DNA of 11,602 bases from an uncultured Mesorhizobium sp. (GTDB lineage: Bacteria > Pseudomonadota > Alphaproteobacteria > Rhizobiales > Rhizobiaceae). A program made the translations under genes and the position numbers. The DNA lies in contig CATMOC010000065.1 of the NCBI GenBank assembly GCA_950071955.1, positions 1-11,602 of the forward strand. The letters are read 5' to 3'. Of the stretch, positions 1-6,840 are shown one piece after another; within the stretch, counting starts at the first letter, position 1; each line of letters begins with the position of its first letter. The notes beneath the pieces are model-generated. The model did no database searches and was not told the origin of the DNA. It worked only from the letters and a program-made list of their open reading frames with translations.

Positions 1-1
1 C

Positions 2-586
2 AAGCGCGTCGCCTATCACGAGATGGGCCATGCCCTCGTCGCGGCCGCGACCCCGGGTGCCGACCCTGTGCACAAAGTTTCTATCATCCCGCGCTCCATC
101 GGAGCCCTGGGCTACACGATGCAACGCCCAACCGAAGACCGCTTCCTGATCACGGTCGGCGAACTGAAGGACCGCATGGTGGTGCTCATGGGCGGCCGGG
201 CGGCCGAGCAGCTCGTCTTCGGCGAGGTCTCTACCGGCGCCGCCGACGACCTGGCGAAGGTGACCGATATCGCACGCCAGTACGTGACCCGCTTCGGCAT
301 GGACGAGAAGGTCGGTCAGGCCGTGCTCGAGGAGCAGCGCCAGCAATGGCTCGGGGAGGTTCCGGGAGCGGCGCGCGCGAGGGACTATTCGGAAGAGACC
401 GCACGCGAGATCGACCTGGCCGTCCGACGGTTGATCGAAGACGCCTTCAACGCGGCGAAGGACCTGCTCGCAGGGCGGCAAGCCGATCTTCATTCGGGTG
501 CGGAGCTGCTCCTCGAGCGCGAGACGCTGACGGCGGAAGATTTTCCGCAGCTGAAGGGCTCCCGCACTGTCGTTCCCGCCGCCTGA
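2..586 (+). CDS. ftsH: ATP-dependent zinc metalloprotease FtsH, C-terminal part (5' end outside window)
   Basis: FtsH is a membrane-anchored AAA+ protease that degrades damaged or regulatory proteins at the inner membrane. Only the last 194 residues are in the window; the reading frame is open from base 2, and the in-frame ATG at 23 lies inside the zinc motif, so it is not the start. The fragment opens with the HExxH zinc site (HEMGH, bases 17-31). It continues through the conserved LMGGRAAEQLVFGEVSTGA stretch and the ADDLAKVT segment that carries the third metal ligand (Asp), then the VTRFGM motif and a helical tail. The canonical HEAGH is HEMGH here, a conservative change at a variable position. 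The tail is short and lacks a long acidic extension, which fits an accessory FtsH copy rather than the housekeeping one, but that is inference. It is followed after 80 bp by a co-directional kinase-like gene. Confidence 0.95.
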   Translation, partial: KRVAYHEMGHALVAAATPGADPVHKVSIIPRSIGALGYTMQRPTEDRFLITVGELKDRMVVLMGGRAAEQLVFGEVSTGAADDLAKVTDIARQYVTRFGMDEKVGQAVLEEQRQQWLGEVPGAARARDYSEETAREIDLAVRRLIEDAFNAAKDLLAGRQADLHSGAELLLERETLTAEDFPQLKGSRTVVPAA

Positions 587-592
587 AGACGA

Positions 593-606
593 GCGCTCCG
601 GAGCGC
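593..606. repeat. 14-bp perfect palindrome between ftsH and the COG2187 gene
   Basis: GCGCTCCGGAGCGC is a perfect inverted repeat starting 7 bp after the ftsH stop codon. No T-tract follows and there is no loop, so it is not a convincing intrinsic terminator. It may be a weak hairpin or a chance palindrome in GC-rich DNA. Confidence 0.25.
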
Positions 607-666
607 CGCAAGATGCAAGGACCGGGTTACCGGCACCCGCGAAAACCCACCACCGAGAAAGCGCGA

Positions 667-1707
667 ATGGCGAGCCTTGCGGAGAAAGTCCGCTTCCTGA
701 GCGACCCCGCCGCCTACTCCGGCACGGAAGGCGTGGTGCGCGCGCACGAGACGCATATGTCCTGGGTCTTCATCGGCGAGCGCTCCGTCTACAAGCTCAA
801 GAAACCCGTGCGCTACCCCTTCCTCGACTTCGGCACACCGGCGAAGCGCAAGTTCTTCTGCGAGGAGGAACTGCGCCTCAACCGCAGGCTGGCGGCGGAG
901 ACCTACCGGGCCGTCATCCCCTTGTGCCAAGGCTCCGCGGGCTCCCTCTCCATCGGCGGAGAAGGGAAGGCCGTCGACTGGCTGGTCGTCATGGAGCGGC
1001 TGCCGGAAGCCGAAATGCTGGACGAGAAGATCCGGCACGGCCGGTTTGGGGAAGACGATGTCGCGCGGATCGGCGAGACGCTGGCTCGCTTCTACCGCGC
1101 CCGCAGGCCGGAACCGGACGACGGCCGCCTCTACCTCGAACATCTCCGGCGGGAGCACGTCCTCAACCGGACTATCCTGTCGCGGCGCGACCTGGGCCTC
1201 GATGAAGCAGCCGCGGCCTTGGAGGCGGTCGGTTCGGCCCTCGAACTCCTGTCTCCGACGATCGAAGACCGCATCCGGCGGGGCCTGATCGTCGAAGGTC
1301 ACGGCGATCTGAGGCCCGAGCATGTCTGTCTCGTCGAACCTGTCCAGATCATCGATTGCCTGGAGTTCAACCGCGCGATGCGGCTCATCGACCCCTATGA
1401 CGAGGTCGGCTATCTCGGCCTCGAATGCGACGTGCTCGGCGCCGCGTGGGTCCGGCCGATGCTCCTCGACATCCTGGAAAAGCGGCATGGCGGGCGCCCC
1501 GGCCCGCAACTGCTTGCGTTCCACGGCGCCTTCCGCGCCTTGCTGCGCGCGCGGCTCTGCATGGCGCACCTGCTGGAGACGCCGGTGCGGCATCCTCTGA
1601 AATGGAAGCCGCTGGCGTTGCGCTACATCGCGGCCGCGCAGCGCGACTGCCTCAATCTTCCATCCCGAGAAGGCCCGACAGCGGCTCGCCCGTCTCCAGG
1701 CGCCTGA
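667..1707 (+). CDS. COG2187 aminoglycoside-phosphotransferase-like kinase, single-domain form
   Basis: 346 aa. The fold is that of the APH/choline kinase group, and the substrate of COG2187 proteins is not known to me. The likely ATP-binding lysine lies in VYKLKKPV (residues 41-48). The catalytic-loop motif is HGDLRPEHV (212-220), with Asp214 as candidate base, and a second metal-binding acid lies in IIDCLEF (228-234). The usual Asn of the HGDxxxxN loop is His here. Many COG2187 proteins carry a second, C-terminal P-loop kinase half (about 500 aa in total); this one ends without it. I chose ATG 667 because GAGAAAG lies 5 nt upstream; an ATG at 613 is possible, and the open frame reaching 346 overlaps ftsH and is not family-like. 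The gene follows ftsH on the same strand. Its 3' end overlaps the convergent PRPP-synthetase gene by 56 bp. Confidence 0.82.
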   Translation: MASLAEKVRFLSDPAAYSGTEGVVRAHETHMSWVFIGERSVYKLKKPVRYPFLDFGTPAKRKFFCEEELRLNRRLAAETYRAVIPLCQGSAGSLSIGGEGKAVDWLVVMERLPEAEMLDEKIRHGRFGEDDVARIGETLARFYRARRPEPDDGRLYLEHLRREHVLNRTILSRRDLGLDEAAAALEAVGSALELLSPTIEDRIRRGLIVEGHGDLRPEHVCLVEPVQIIDCLEFNRAMRLIDPYDEVGYLGLECDVLGAAWVRPMLLDILEKRHGGRPGPQLLAFHGAFRALLRARLCMAHLLETPVRHPLKWKPLALRYIAAAQRDCLNLPSREGPTAARPSPGA

Positions 1708-2632
1708 TCGTCTCTGCGATCATCGGGCCGCAGGAGACGACCTCCAGCGCCCCTCCCGGGAAGCGGCCGGCCTGGCGTCCCGCCGCGGCGACCGTATCGG
1801 TCACCACGACACCCTCCAGGTCGGGGCTATCCACGAAAGGCTCGATGCCGGCGCGGAACAGACCGTGCGCGGCCAGCGCGAACACCCGTTTCGCGCCCCG
1901 TTCGCGGCAGGCACTCGCCGCCCTCAGGATCGTGCCGCCGGTGCTGATCATGTCGTCGACGATGAAGACGACCCGGTCCTCGACGTCTCCGGCGAACAGG
2001 TCGCCGGATACGACGCCGCGGCTGCGCCGTTTTTCCATGAAACCGAAACCGACCTCGGTTCCGATTTCGCTCTCCAGCGTCTCCTTCAGGAGCTGGGCCC
2101 TTTTCACGCCCCCGCCGTCGGGCGAAAAGACGGTGACGGGAAGACCATCCGCGCGCCTGCGAATGACCGGCACGAAAAGTTGCCGGCTCTCGAGATGCAG
2201 CGTCCGGCATCGGAAAGCGTTCTGGAAAGCCGCGAAATTGTGGACCTCCAGCGTGATCAGGCAGTCCGTTCCCACCGCCTCGAACAGCTGGGCCACGTAG
2301 CGCGTGGTGACCGGATCCCGGCTCTTGGTCTGACGGTCCTTGCGGGCGTAGGCGAGATAGGGGACGATCGCGGTGACGGAGGAGGCGCCGTTTTCGCGGC
2401 AGGCAGCGATGAAGAAGAGGAGCTTCACCAGCTTGTCGTTCGCCGAGGCTCCGGCCATGCCGTCCAGGGCGTGGACGACATAGACGGCCTCGCCGCGCAC
2501 GCTGACGAGCGGGCGAGCCTTGTGCTCACCATCCTCGAAATCGCGTTCCTCGTGCAGGTCCGGCGGGTGACCGAGCGCGGTCGTAATGCTTGCGCCCAAC
2601 GCCTCGGTTCCCTTGAGAGCAAACAGGCGCAT
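1652..2632 (-). CDS. prs: Ribose-phosphate pyrophosphokinase (PRPP synthetase) family protein
   Basis: 326 aa, close to the usual ~310-320 aa of the family. The expected reaction is ribose 5-phosphate + ATP to PRPP + AMP in the cytosol. Family motifs appear in order: FEDGEH (residues 32-37); the flexible catalytic loop and following segment ARKDRQTKSRDPVTTRY (96-112); EVHN (129-132, in the position of the usual DLH); SPDGGGVKRA (170-179); and the PRPP-binding loop VDDMISTGGT (225-234). The loop sequence differs from the RQDRK type of housekeeping Prs, suggesting a divergent, accessory paralogue (inference). The start is set by AGGAGA 5-6 nt before ATG 2632; the longer open frame reaching 2842 runs into glgP and is rejected. 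It lies 116 bp downstream of the phosphorylase gene on the same strand, probably in one transcription unit. That placement suggests coupling of glycogen breakdown to PRPP supply, but it does not prove it. Confidence 0.88.
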   Translation of the reverse strand: MRLFALKGTEALGASITTALGHPPDLHEERDFEDGEHKARPLVSVRGEAVYVVHALDGMAGASANDKLVKLLFFIAACRENGASSVTAIVPYLAYARKDRQTKSRDPVTTRYVAQLFEAVGTDCLITLEVHNFAAFQNAFRCRTLHLESRQLFVPVIRRRADGLPVTVFSPDGGGVKRAQLLKETLESEIGTEVGFGFMEKRRSRGVVSGDLFAGDVEDRVVFIVDDMISTGGTILRAASACRERGAKRVFALAAHGLFRAGIEPFVDSPDLEGVVVTDTVAAAGRQAGRFPGGALEVVSCGPMIAETIRRLETGEPLSGLLGMED

Positions 2633-2748
2633 GCTTCGTCTCCTGGTTTCGTTCTTGCACCCTCCGGCACGTGCGATAAACCGCAGCTTGCCTCGCCGGG
2701 AGCCGGTGGACCGAGATGCAGGGCGCGCACCGTTTCCGGCGGCCGTCG

Positions 2749-4446
2749 TCAGCGCAGATAAGCCTCCGACGCGTATCGTCGCATCATTCGCTGGCTGTTG
2801 AAGCGGCTGCCGAGCTTGCTGATCGCCTCCTTCATCATCCACGTCCAGCGTGCCCGATCCTCGCGAAAAAGCGGAAGCACCGTCTCCTCGAGCTTGTCGA
2901 AGAGGCTTGCGGCGTGGCTATCCGGCCCCGCCCCCGGCTCACCGACGGCCCATCCGGTCTCGCCTTCGATGCAGCCCTCGCTCCACCAGCCGTCGAGAAC
3001 GCTGAGGTTGAGCACTCCGTTGAGCGCGGCCTTCATGCCGCTGGTGCCGGATGCCTCCATCGGGGGCATCGGCGTGTTCAGCCACACATCGGCACCCGCG
3101 ACCAGCGTCCTGGCAACCGAGAGGTCGTAGTTCGGAACGAACGCCACCGTAATGTCATGTTCGAGTTCCCGCATGTGGCGGTGAATGGCGACGATCAGCT
3201 GCTTTCCGCCTTCGTCCTGGGGATGCGCCTTGCCCGCCATGACGAGCTGGAAAGGCTGCCGGCGGGCGATCGCGCGCAAACGCTCCAGATCCGTAAAGAT
3301 GAGGTCAGGGCGCTTGTAGCCGGTCATCCGCCGCGCAAAGCCAAGGATCGGAAGTGCCGGGTCGAGCCTCCTCCCGGCTCTTTCGGCGACCAGCGCGATG
3401 AGTTCGACCTTCGCCGTCTCATGCGCTGCCCAGACGTCCACGTCGTTGAGACGGTCCGCGTTGATGAGCAGTTCCGGTTCGTGGCCCCAGCCTGGCGCGA
3501 CCACGTCGAAGATCTTGCCGAGGGCAGGGTGTACCCATGAGGCCGCGTGCACGCCGTTGGTGATGTCGCGCACGTCGAAGGCCGGGAACATGCGGCGGGC
3601 CGTGTCGCCGTGACTTCTGGCGACGCCGTTGACGAAGCCGGACAGATGCAGCGCGAGGCACGTCATGTTCAGGCGGTCGGTGCCGCCGACGGCCCGGAAC
3701 GCATCGATCGGCAGGAAGTCGTTCCCAAGCAGACGCTGCACCAGTTCATAGGAGAATTTGTCGTGGCCTGCCTCGACCGGGGTATGCGTGGTGAAGACAC
3801 ACCGATCACGGATTCGGTCGACGTCGAAAGTGACCGCCGCCGTACTTCCATGCCCGTTGCGATGCGGGTGTCTGCGCAGGAGCTCCGCCGCCAGCAGGGC
3901 GGCATGGCCTTCGTTCAGGTGAAAGGTTTCGATCCCGAATCCCAGCGCGTCAAGGATGCGGGCACCTCCCACGCCCAGAACGATCTCCTGCTTCAGCCGG
4001 TATTCCTCGCCCGCCCCGTAGAGACGATCGGTGATATCCCGGTCCTCCGGTAAATTTTCATCGAGGCGGGTATCCAGAAGCAGGACGGGGACTTCATTGC
4101 CGTTCGGCGATCGCAGGAGCCTCAGCCAAGGCTTGATCCAGACGTCGCGTTCCTCGATGCGCACCGAGATCATCGCTCCCAGCGGCTCGGCCCACAATTC
4201 CGGCTTCCATGGATCCGGATGTTCTATCTGGCCGCCATCGATGCCAATCTCCTGGCGCAGATAGCCTTCCCGACTGAGAAGGGTCAGAAATACCATCGGA
4301 AGGTTCAAGTCCGCGCAGGATCGCGCCGTATCACCTGCCAGCACGCCCAATCCTCCGGAGTAGGTGTGCATCTCCGGAATGATGGCGATCTCCATCGAGA
4401 AATAGGCTATCCGCGTCTTCCCGACAAAGGAGTCAAGCGAAGTCAT
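2749..4446 (-). CDS. glgP: Alpha-glucan (glycogen/maltodextrin) phosphorylase, short form, GT35
   Basis: 565 aa. It should cleave alpha-1,4-glucan with phosphate, releasing glucose 1-phosphate in the cytosol. Recognised segments are the N-terminal IAYFSMEIAI (13-22) and SGGLGVLAGD (30-39), HLNEGHA (176-182), TTHTPVEAGHDKF (219-231), FARRMTGYKRPDL (370-382), MAGKAHPQDEGGK (403-415) and the PLP site EASGTSGMKAALNG (464-477), with Lys472 as the Schiff-base lysine. The length fits the short bacterial/archaeal-type alpha-glucan phosphorylases rather than the ~800-aa classical GlgP. ATG 4446 is the only possible start, because an in-frame TAG lies 14 codons upstream with no GTG or TTG between. No clear Shine-Dalgarno precedes it, so translation may depend on the 91-aa gene ending 39 bp upstream. 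That gene and an FNR-like box at 4879-4892 precede it. Confidence 0.93.
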   Translation of the reverse strand: MTSLDSFVGKTRIAYFSMEIAIIPEMHTYSGGLGVLAGDTARSCADLNLPMVFLTLLSREGYLRQEIGIDGGQIEHPDPWKPELWAEPLGAMISVRIEERDVWIKPWLRLLRSPNGNEVPVLLLDTRLDENLPEDRDITDRLYGAGEEYRLKQEIVLGVGGARILDALGFGIETFHLNEGHAALLAAELLRRHPHRNGHGSTAAVTFDVDRIRDRCVFTTHTPVEAGHDKFSYELVQRLLGNDFLPIDAFRAVGGTDRLNMTCLALHLSGFVNGVARSHGDTARRMFPAFDVRDITNGVHAASWVHPALGKIFDVVAPGWGHEPELLINADRLNDVDVWAAHETAKVELIALVAERAGRRLDPALPILGFARRMTGYKRPDLIFTDLERLRAIARRQPFQLVMAGKAHPQDEGGKQLIVAIHRHMRELEHDITVAFVPNYDLSVARTLVAGADVWLNTPMPPMEASGTSGMKAALNGVLNLSVLDGWWSEGCIEGETGWAVGEPGAGPDSHAASLFDKLEETVLPLFREDRARWTWMMKEAISKLGSRFNSQRMMRRYASEAYLR

Positions 4447-4485
4447 CCGGCGCGCGCGGCCGCAAGCGGCGCCGTCTCGGTTCCG

Positions 4486-4761
4486 CTACTGTCCGAAGGC
4501 CCAGGACCGGAACACCGCGTCATCTCCCGTGTCCTTTGCTCTGTCGGCAAAAGTAGCGCCCGCCCGGCCATCATCATAGGCGAAAGAAGCGGCGAGTTGC
4601 TTCACCGCCTCCTTCGCGTCGGCAATCGCCTCATCCTGCGAACGGGCGCCCAGTGCGGGATCGATGGTCACCGACACCTGGGAGCCGTTGCGGCAGACGA
4701 AGGGGATGGTCAGTTTCCGCCCCCGCCCCCTCGTATCGTGAGTATCAGGATGCTCAGTCAT
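4486..4761 (-). CDS. Hypothetical 91-aa protein, first gene of the glgP-prs unit
   Basis: I do not recognise the family. The protein is 91 aa, soluble and charged, without signal peptide, membrane segment or Cys/His cluster. The N-terminus is polar (His/Asp/Arg-rich, residues 3-16), followed by a beta-like stretch LTIPFVCRNGSQVSVTID (17-34), then an Ala/Lys-rich helix (about 43-60), ending in SWAFGQ. The start at ATG 4761 is supported by a strong AGGGAGG about 8 nt upstream; the open frame extends to 5028 but the upstream part is not protein-like. It ends 39 bp before glgP on the same strand and is the first gene downstream of the FNR/FixK-like box at 4879-4892. It is therefore expected to be transcribed with glgP and prs, possibly as a small regulator or accessory factor (speculative). 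Confidence 0.7.
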   Translation of the reverse strand: MTEHPDTHDTRGRGRKLTIPFVCRNGSQVSVTIDPALGARSQDEAIADAKEAVKQLAASFAYDDGRAGATFADRAKDTGDDAVFRSWAFGQ

Positions 4762-4844
4762 CGTCTTCGCCTCCCTGCGATATCGTAACCGGCCAGATGT
4801 TGCTTCCGGCACGCGCCGAACACTGCGCGATCGATGTTCATCGA

Positions 4845-4850
4845 ATGATA
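4845..4850 (-). promoter_or_regulatory. Candidate -10 hexamer for the orphan-glgP-prs unit
   Basis: On the minus strand the bases read TATCAT, five of six matches to TATAAT. It lies 84 nt upstream of ATG 4761 and 38 bp centre to centre from the FNR-like box. That is about 6-7 bp more than class II spacing, so either this -10 belongs to an FNR-independent promoter or the true -10 is a weaker nearby sequence. Confidence 0.35.
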
Positions 4851-4878
4851 AGCATTCTCGCAATTCCTGCGCCTGACT

Positions 4879-4892
4879 TTGATCCTGATCAA
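4879..4892 (-). promoter_or_regulatory. FNR/FixK-type operator upstream of the orphan-glgP-prs unit
   Basis: TTGATCCTGATCAA matches the FNR/FixK/Anr consensus TTGAT-N4-ATCAA with both half-sites perfect. Its centre lies about 124 nt before the start codon of the 91-aa gene. Proteins of the FNR/CRP superfamily bind such sites under low oxygen or through two-component cascades such as FixLJ-FixK; which regulator acts here cannot be seen. Its presence upstream of a glycogen phosphorylase suggests oxygen-limited induction (inference). Confidence 0.7.
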
Positions 4893-5394
4893 CCGTGCGT
4901 CCGCCGCGCGTCGGATTCATGCCCGCCTCGCCCGCATGCGGATCGTGGCTCGCAGCCGTCCGCACTGCACATGACCTTTCCCACCCTGCCGCAGGCCGGG
5001 CATCGGGGCGCCATCTGTTCCAGCACATCTTTCGAGGCGCTGCTGTGATTGATCAAGGTAAGCTGCCGCCGGAAAAGCCGCGCAAAGAATAGTGGATCCA
5101 TAACCCGATCGCGCGGCTGCCATCCTCCTCCGCGTCCAGGAAGCCTTCATGGCCGCATTCGCACGAGAGCATGTGGGTTGTTTGGGTGGTCATCGCAAAA
5201 AACCATTCGGCGCACCCCCATGGGAACCATCCTCCTCGGGTCGGATGCTGTCAAGTTACGATGCCGCCAAGCGGCGTGGCTGCGGCGCAAGACGGGCGCG
5301 CGGCGGTCGACGAGCCTTGTCGAATCCAACCATCCGCCGCCGGGGGATTCCGTCGTGGAAATCCTCCCTGCCGGCGCGAGAATCGCCGATGCCA

Positions 5395-5408
5395 TTGATG
5401 TGCATCAA
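5395..5408 (+). promoter_or_regulatory. FNR/FixK-type operator upstream of the BON gene
   Basis: TTGATGTGCATCAA is a perfect TTGAT-N4-ATCAA site with its centre about 68 nt before the BON start codon. Class II activation (site at -41.5) would place the transcript start near 5443. No good -10 hexamer is visible at the expected distance, so promoter geometry is unresolved although the operator itself is perfect. Confidence 0.68.
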
Positions 5409-5469
5409 CGAGCAGGCCGCAGGGTTGTGCCAGTCGAGGATGCAACGGGGGTTGCTACGGGAGGAGACT

Positions 5470-6117
5470 ATGTTGGACGCCCGACTGCGCCAGAACGTTC
5501 TCGACGAACTCGCATTCGAACCCAGTATCGATGCTTCGAACCTCGACGTGCACGCCAGGAAGGGCATCGTGACGCTTACCGGCACGGTCTGCAGTTGCCG
5601 CGAGAAGAGAGTCGCGGAGGAGGCGGTTGCCAGGCTTCGGGGGATCCGTGGAATACGCCAGTCGATCAGGGTGGTGCCGCGGCAATCGGAAAAGGTGGCG
5701 GACGAAGTCATCCTGGATCGCGCCACAAAGGCGCTTCGCTGGAGCGGGCTGCTCGACGGCGACGATATCGACGTTTCGGTCCGGGACGGCTGCGTCACGC
5801 TGACGGGAGCGGTCGCATGGCACTACAGGAAGGAAGCGGTCGTCGAATGTGTCTGCAACCTGGTCGGAGTGATCGATGTGGTCGACCGCATCGCCACAGT
5901 CCGGCGCCCATGTCAGTCTGACGTGAAGCACCGGATCGAGGCGGCCCTGCGGCGCGACGCCAATGTCGAGGCGCACGGTATCCGTGTCGCCGTTCAGGAT
6001 GGAAAGGTCGTGCTCGCCGGCCGCGTGTATGATTGGCCGGAGCGCCACGCCGCGGAACGGGTGGCCTGGGCCAGTCCCGGCATTCACACGGTCGAGGATC
6101 GGATCCTGCTCGACTGA
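5470..6117 (+). CDS. Triple BON-domain protein
   Basis: 215 aa with three consecutive BON domains at about 5-70, 78-145 and 150-213. Each has the pattern of a short helix, a strand beginning I.V.V.(D/K)G.V.L.G.V, a helix rich in Ala/Val/Glu and a closing strand V.(D/R). Clear cores are HARKGIVTLTGTV (28-40), VRDGCVTLTGAV (104-115) and VQDGKVVLAGRV (175-186). BON domains bind lipid or other ligands and often occur in stress-induced osmoprotectant or transport proteins. No signal peptide or lipobox is present, so this one is probably cytoplasmic, unlike OsmY. The start is fixed by GGGAGGAGA just before ATG 5470; the same frame is open back to 5149, but that part is not BON-like. It is monocistronic, convergent with the phosphoribosyltransferase gene (22-bp gap), and has a perfect FNR-like box in its leader region. 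Confidence 0.88.
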   Translation: MLDARLRQNVLDELAFEPSIDASNLDVHARKGIVTLTGTVCSCREKRVAEEAVARLRGIRGIRQSIRVVPRQSEKVADEVILDRATKALRWSGLLDGDDIDVSVRDGCVTLTGAVAWHYRKEAVVECVCNLVGVIDVVDRIATVRRPCQSDVKHRIEAALRRDANVEAHGIRVAVQDGKVVLAGRVYDWPERHAAERVAWASPGIHTVEDRILLD

Positions 6118-6139
6118 AATTCCCTCTCCACGCAGGCGT

Positions 6140-6814
6140 TCAGTCCGTGGGGATCGGCCTGCGGTCTTCGCTGCGATCCGCATCGAATTGGCGGATGGCC
6201 TTCGTGACGTCCCCGTCGGCGAGTTGGCGGAAATCCAGATAGTGAAATCCGATGGCGTGAAACGGTGCCGGCTCTTCGAGGCAGACGACCTCGTCCGCCT
6301 CCCGCCTCAGCCGCTCGACCGTATTCGACGGAGCGACCGGGACGGCGACCACGATCCTCTTCGCCCCGCGTTTGCGCGACCCGGCGACGGCCGCCCGCAT
6401 GGTGGCGCCGGTCGCGATCCCGTCGTCGACGAGGATGACGGTCCGGCCGCCGATCTCGACCGGTTCGCGATCCGCCAGGTAGGCCCGGCGGCGGCGCTCG
6501 AGTTCGCCCAGTTCCCGGTTGCACACGGTCTGGAACTCGGCACCGGAGACCCACGCCTGGCGGATGATCAGTTCGTTGCGGACGATCGTCGGCTCCGGCC
6601 CGTCCATGATCGCCCCCATGGCGAGTTCCGGCTGCGAGGGCACGCCGATCTTGCGCACGAGAAGGAGGTCGAGCGGCGCGTTCAGGCGCGCTGCGATCTC
6701 CACCGCGACGGGCACCCCGCCGCGCGGCAGCGCCAGGACGGCGACATCCTCGCCGTCATATCGTGCCAGCGCGTCGGCAAGCTGCCGGCCCGCATCCGTT
6801 CGGTTCTGGAACAT
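6140..6814 (-). CDS. COG1926-type predicted phosphoribosyltransferase
   Basis: 224 aa. The type I phosphoribosyltransferase fold is shown by the PRPP loop VILVDDGIATGATM (126-139) and by the N-terminal segment VLALPRGGVPVAVEIA (26-41), followed by LDLLLVRKIGVPSQPELAMGA (48-68), typical of the COG1926 family. Enzymes of this fold transfer phosphoribosyl from PRPP to a base, or use it as a regulatory ligand; the acceptor for COG1926 is not established as far as I know. A strong GGGAGGAGG 6-7 nt upstream fixes ATG 6814. It is the last gene of a leftward operon, 26 bp after the DUF3775 gene. Its presence in the same window as a PRPP-synthetase paralogue is suggestive of a PRPP-using pathway. The C-terminus (KAIRQF and a charged tail) is ordinary for the family. 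Confidence 0.9.
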   Translation of the reverse strand: MFQNRTDAGRQLADALARYDGEDVAVLALPRGGVPVAVEIAARLNAPLDLLLVRKIGVPSQPELAMGAIMDGPEPTIVRNELIIRQAWVSGAEFQTVCNRELGELERRRRAYLADREPVEIGGRTVILVDDGIATGATMRAAVAGSRKRGAKRIVVAVPVAPSNTVERLRREADEVVCLEEPAPFHAIGFHYLDFRQLADGDVTKAIRQFDADRSEDRRPIPTD

Positions 6815-6840
6815 GGCGCCTCCTCCCGGGCAGCTCGCCA

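Larger units (their letters stand above)
4762..5469. other. 708-bp intergenic regulatory region between the glgP unit and the BON gene
   Basis: The flanking genes point away from each other. The region holds two perfect FNR/FixK-like boxes (4879-4892 and 5395-5408), a -10-like hexamer on the minus strand (4845-4850) and a short inverted repeat GAATG-N5-CATTC (4843-4857). The remaining ~500 bp contains several open frames, but none shows a recognisable domain and a good ribosome site together. The least implausible is a minus-strand 70-codon frame (4889-5101) with a CPACG pair of cysteines. No tRNA, transposase remnant or obvious terminator was seen. Confidence 0.6.

Noticed and set aside
593..606. 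Rho-independent terminator after ftsH
   Set aside because: The palindrome has no loop and no following T-tract. It is kept only as a palindrome.
490..1593. Long minus-strand open frame of 367 codons opposite the COG2187 kinase gene
   Set aside because: It is antisense to a gene with clear kinase motifs, has low-complexity Arg/Ala/Gln-rich content and no recognisable domain. Such shadows are common in GC-rich DNA.
5049..5056. TTGATCAA resembling an FNR site
   Set aside because: The half-sites abut with no N4 spacer, so it lacks the TTGAT-N4-ATCAA geometry that FNR/FixK dimers need.
5149..5469. N-terminal extension of the BON gene (in-frame ATG at 5149)
   Set aside because: The extension is Arg/Gly/Pro-rich and not BON-like, it spans the FNR box, and ATG 5470 has a strong ribosome site.
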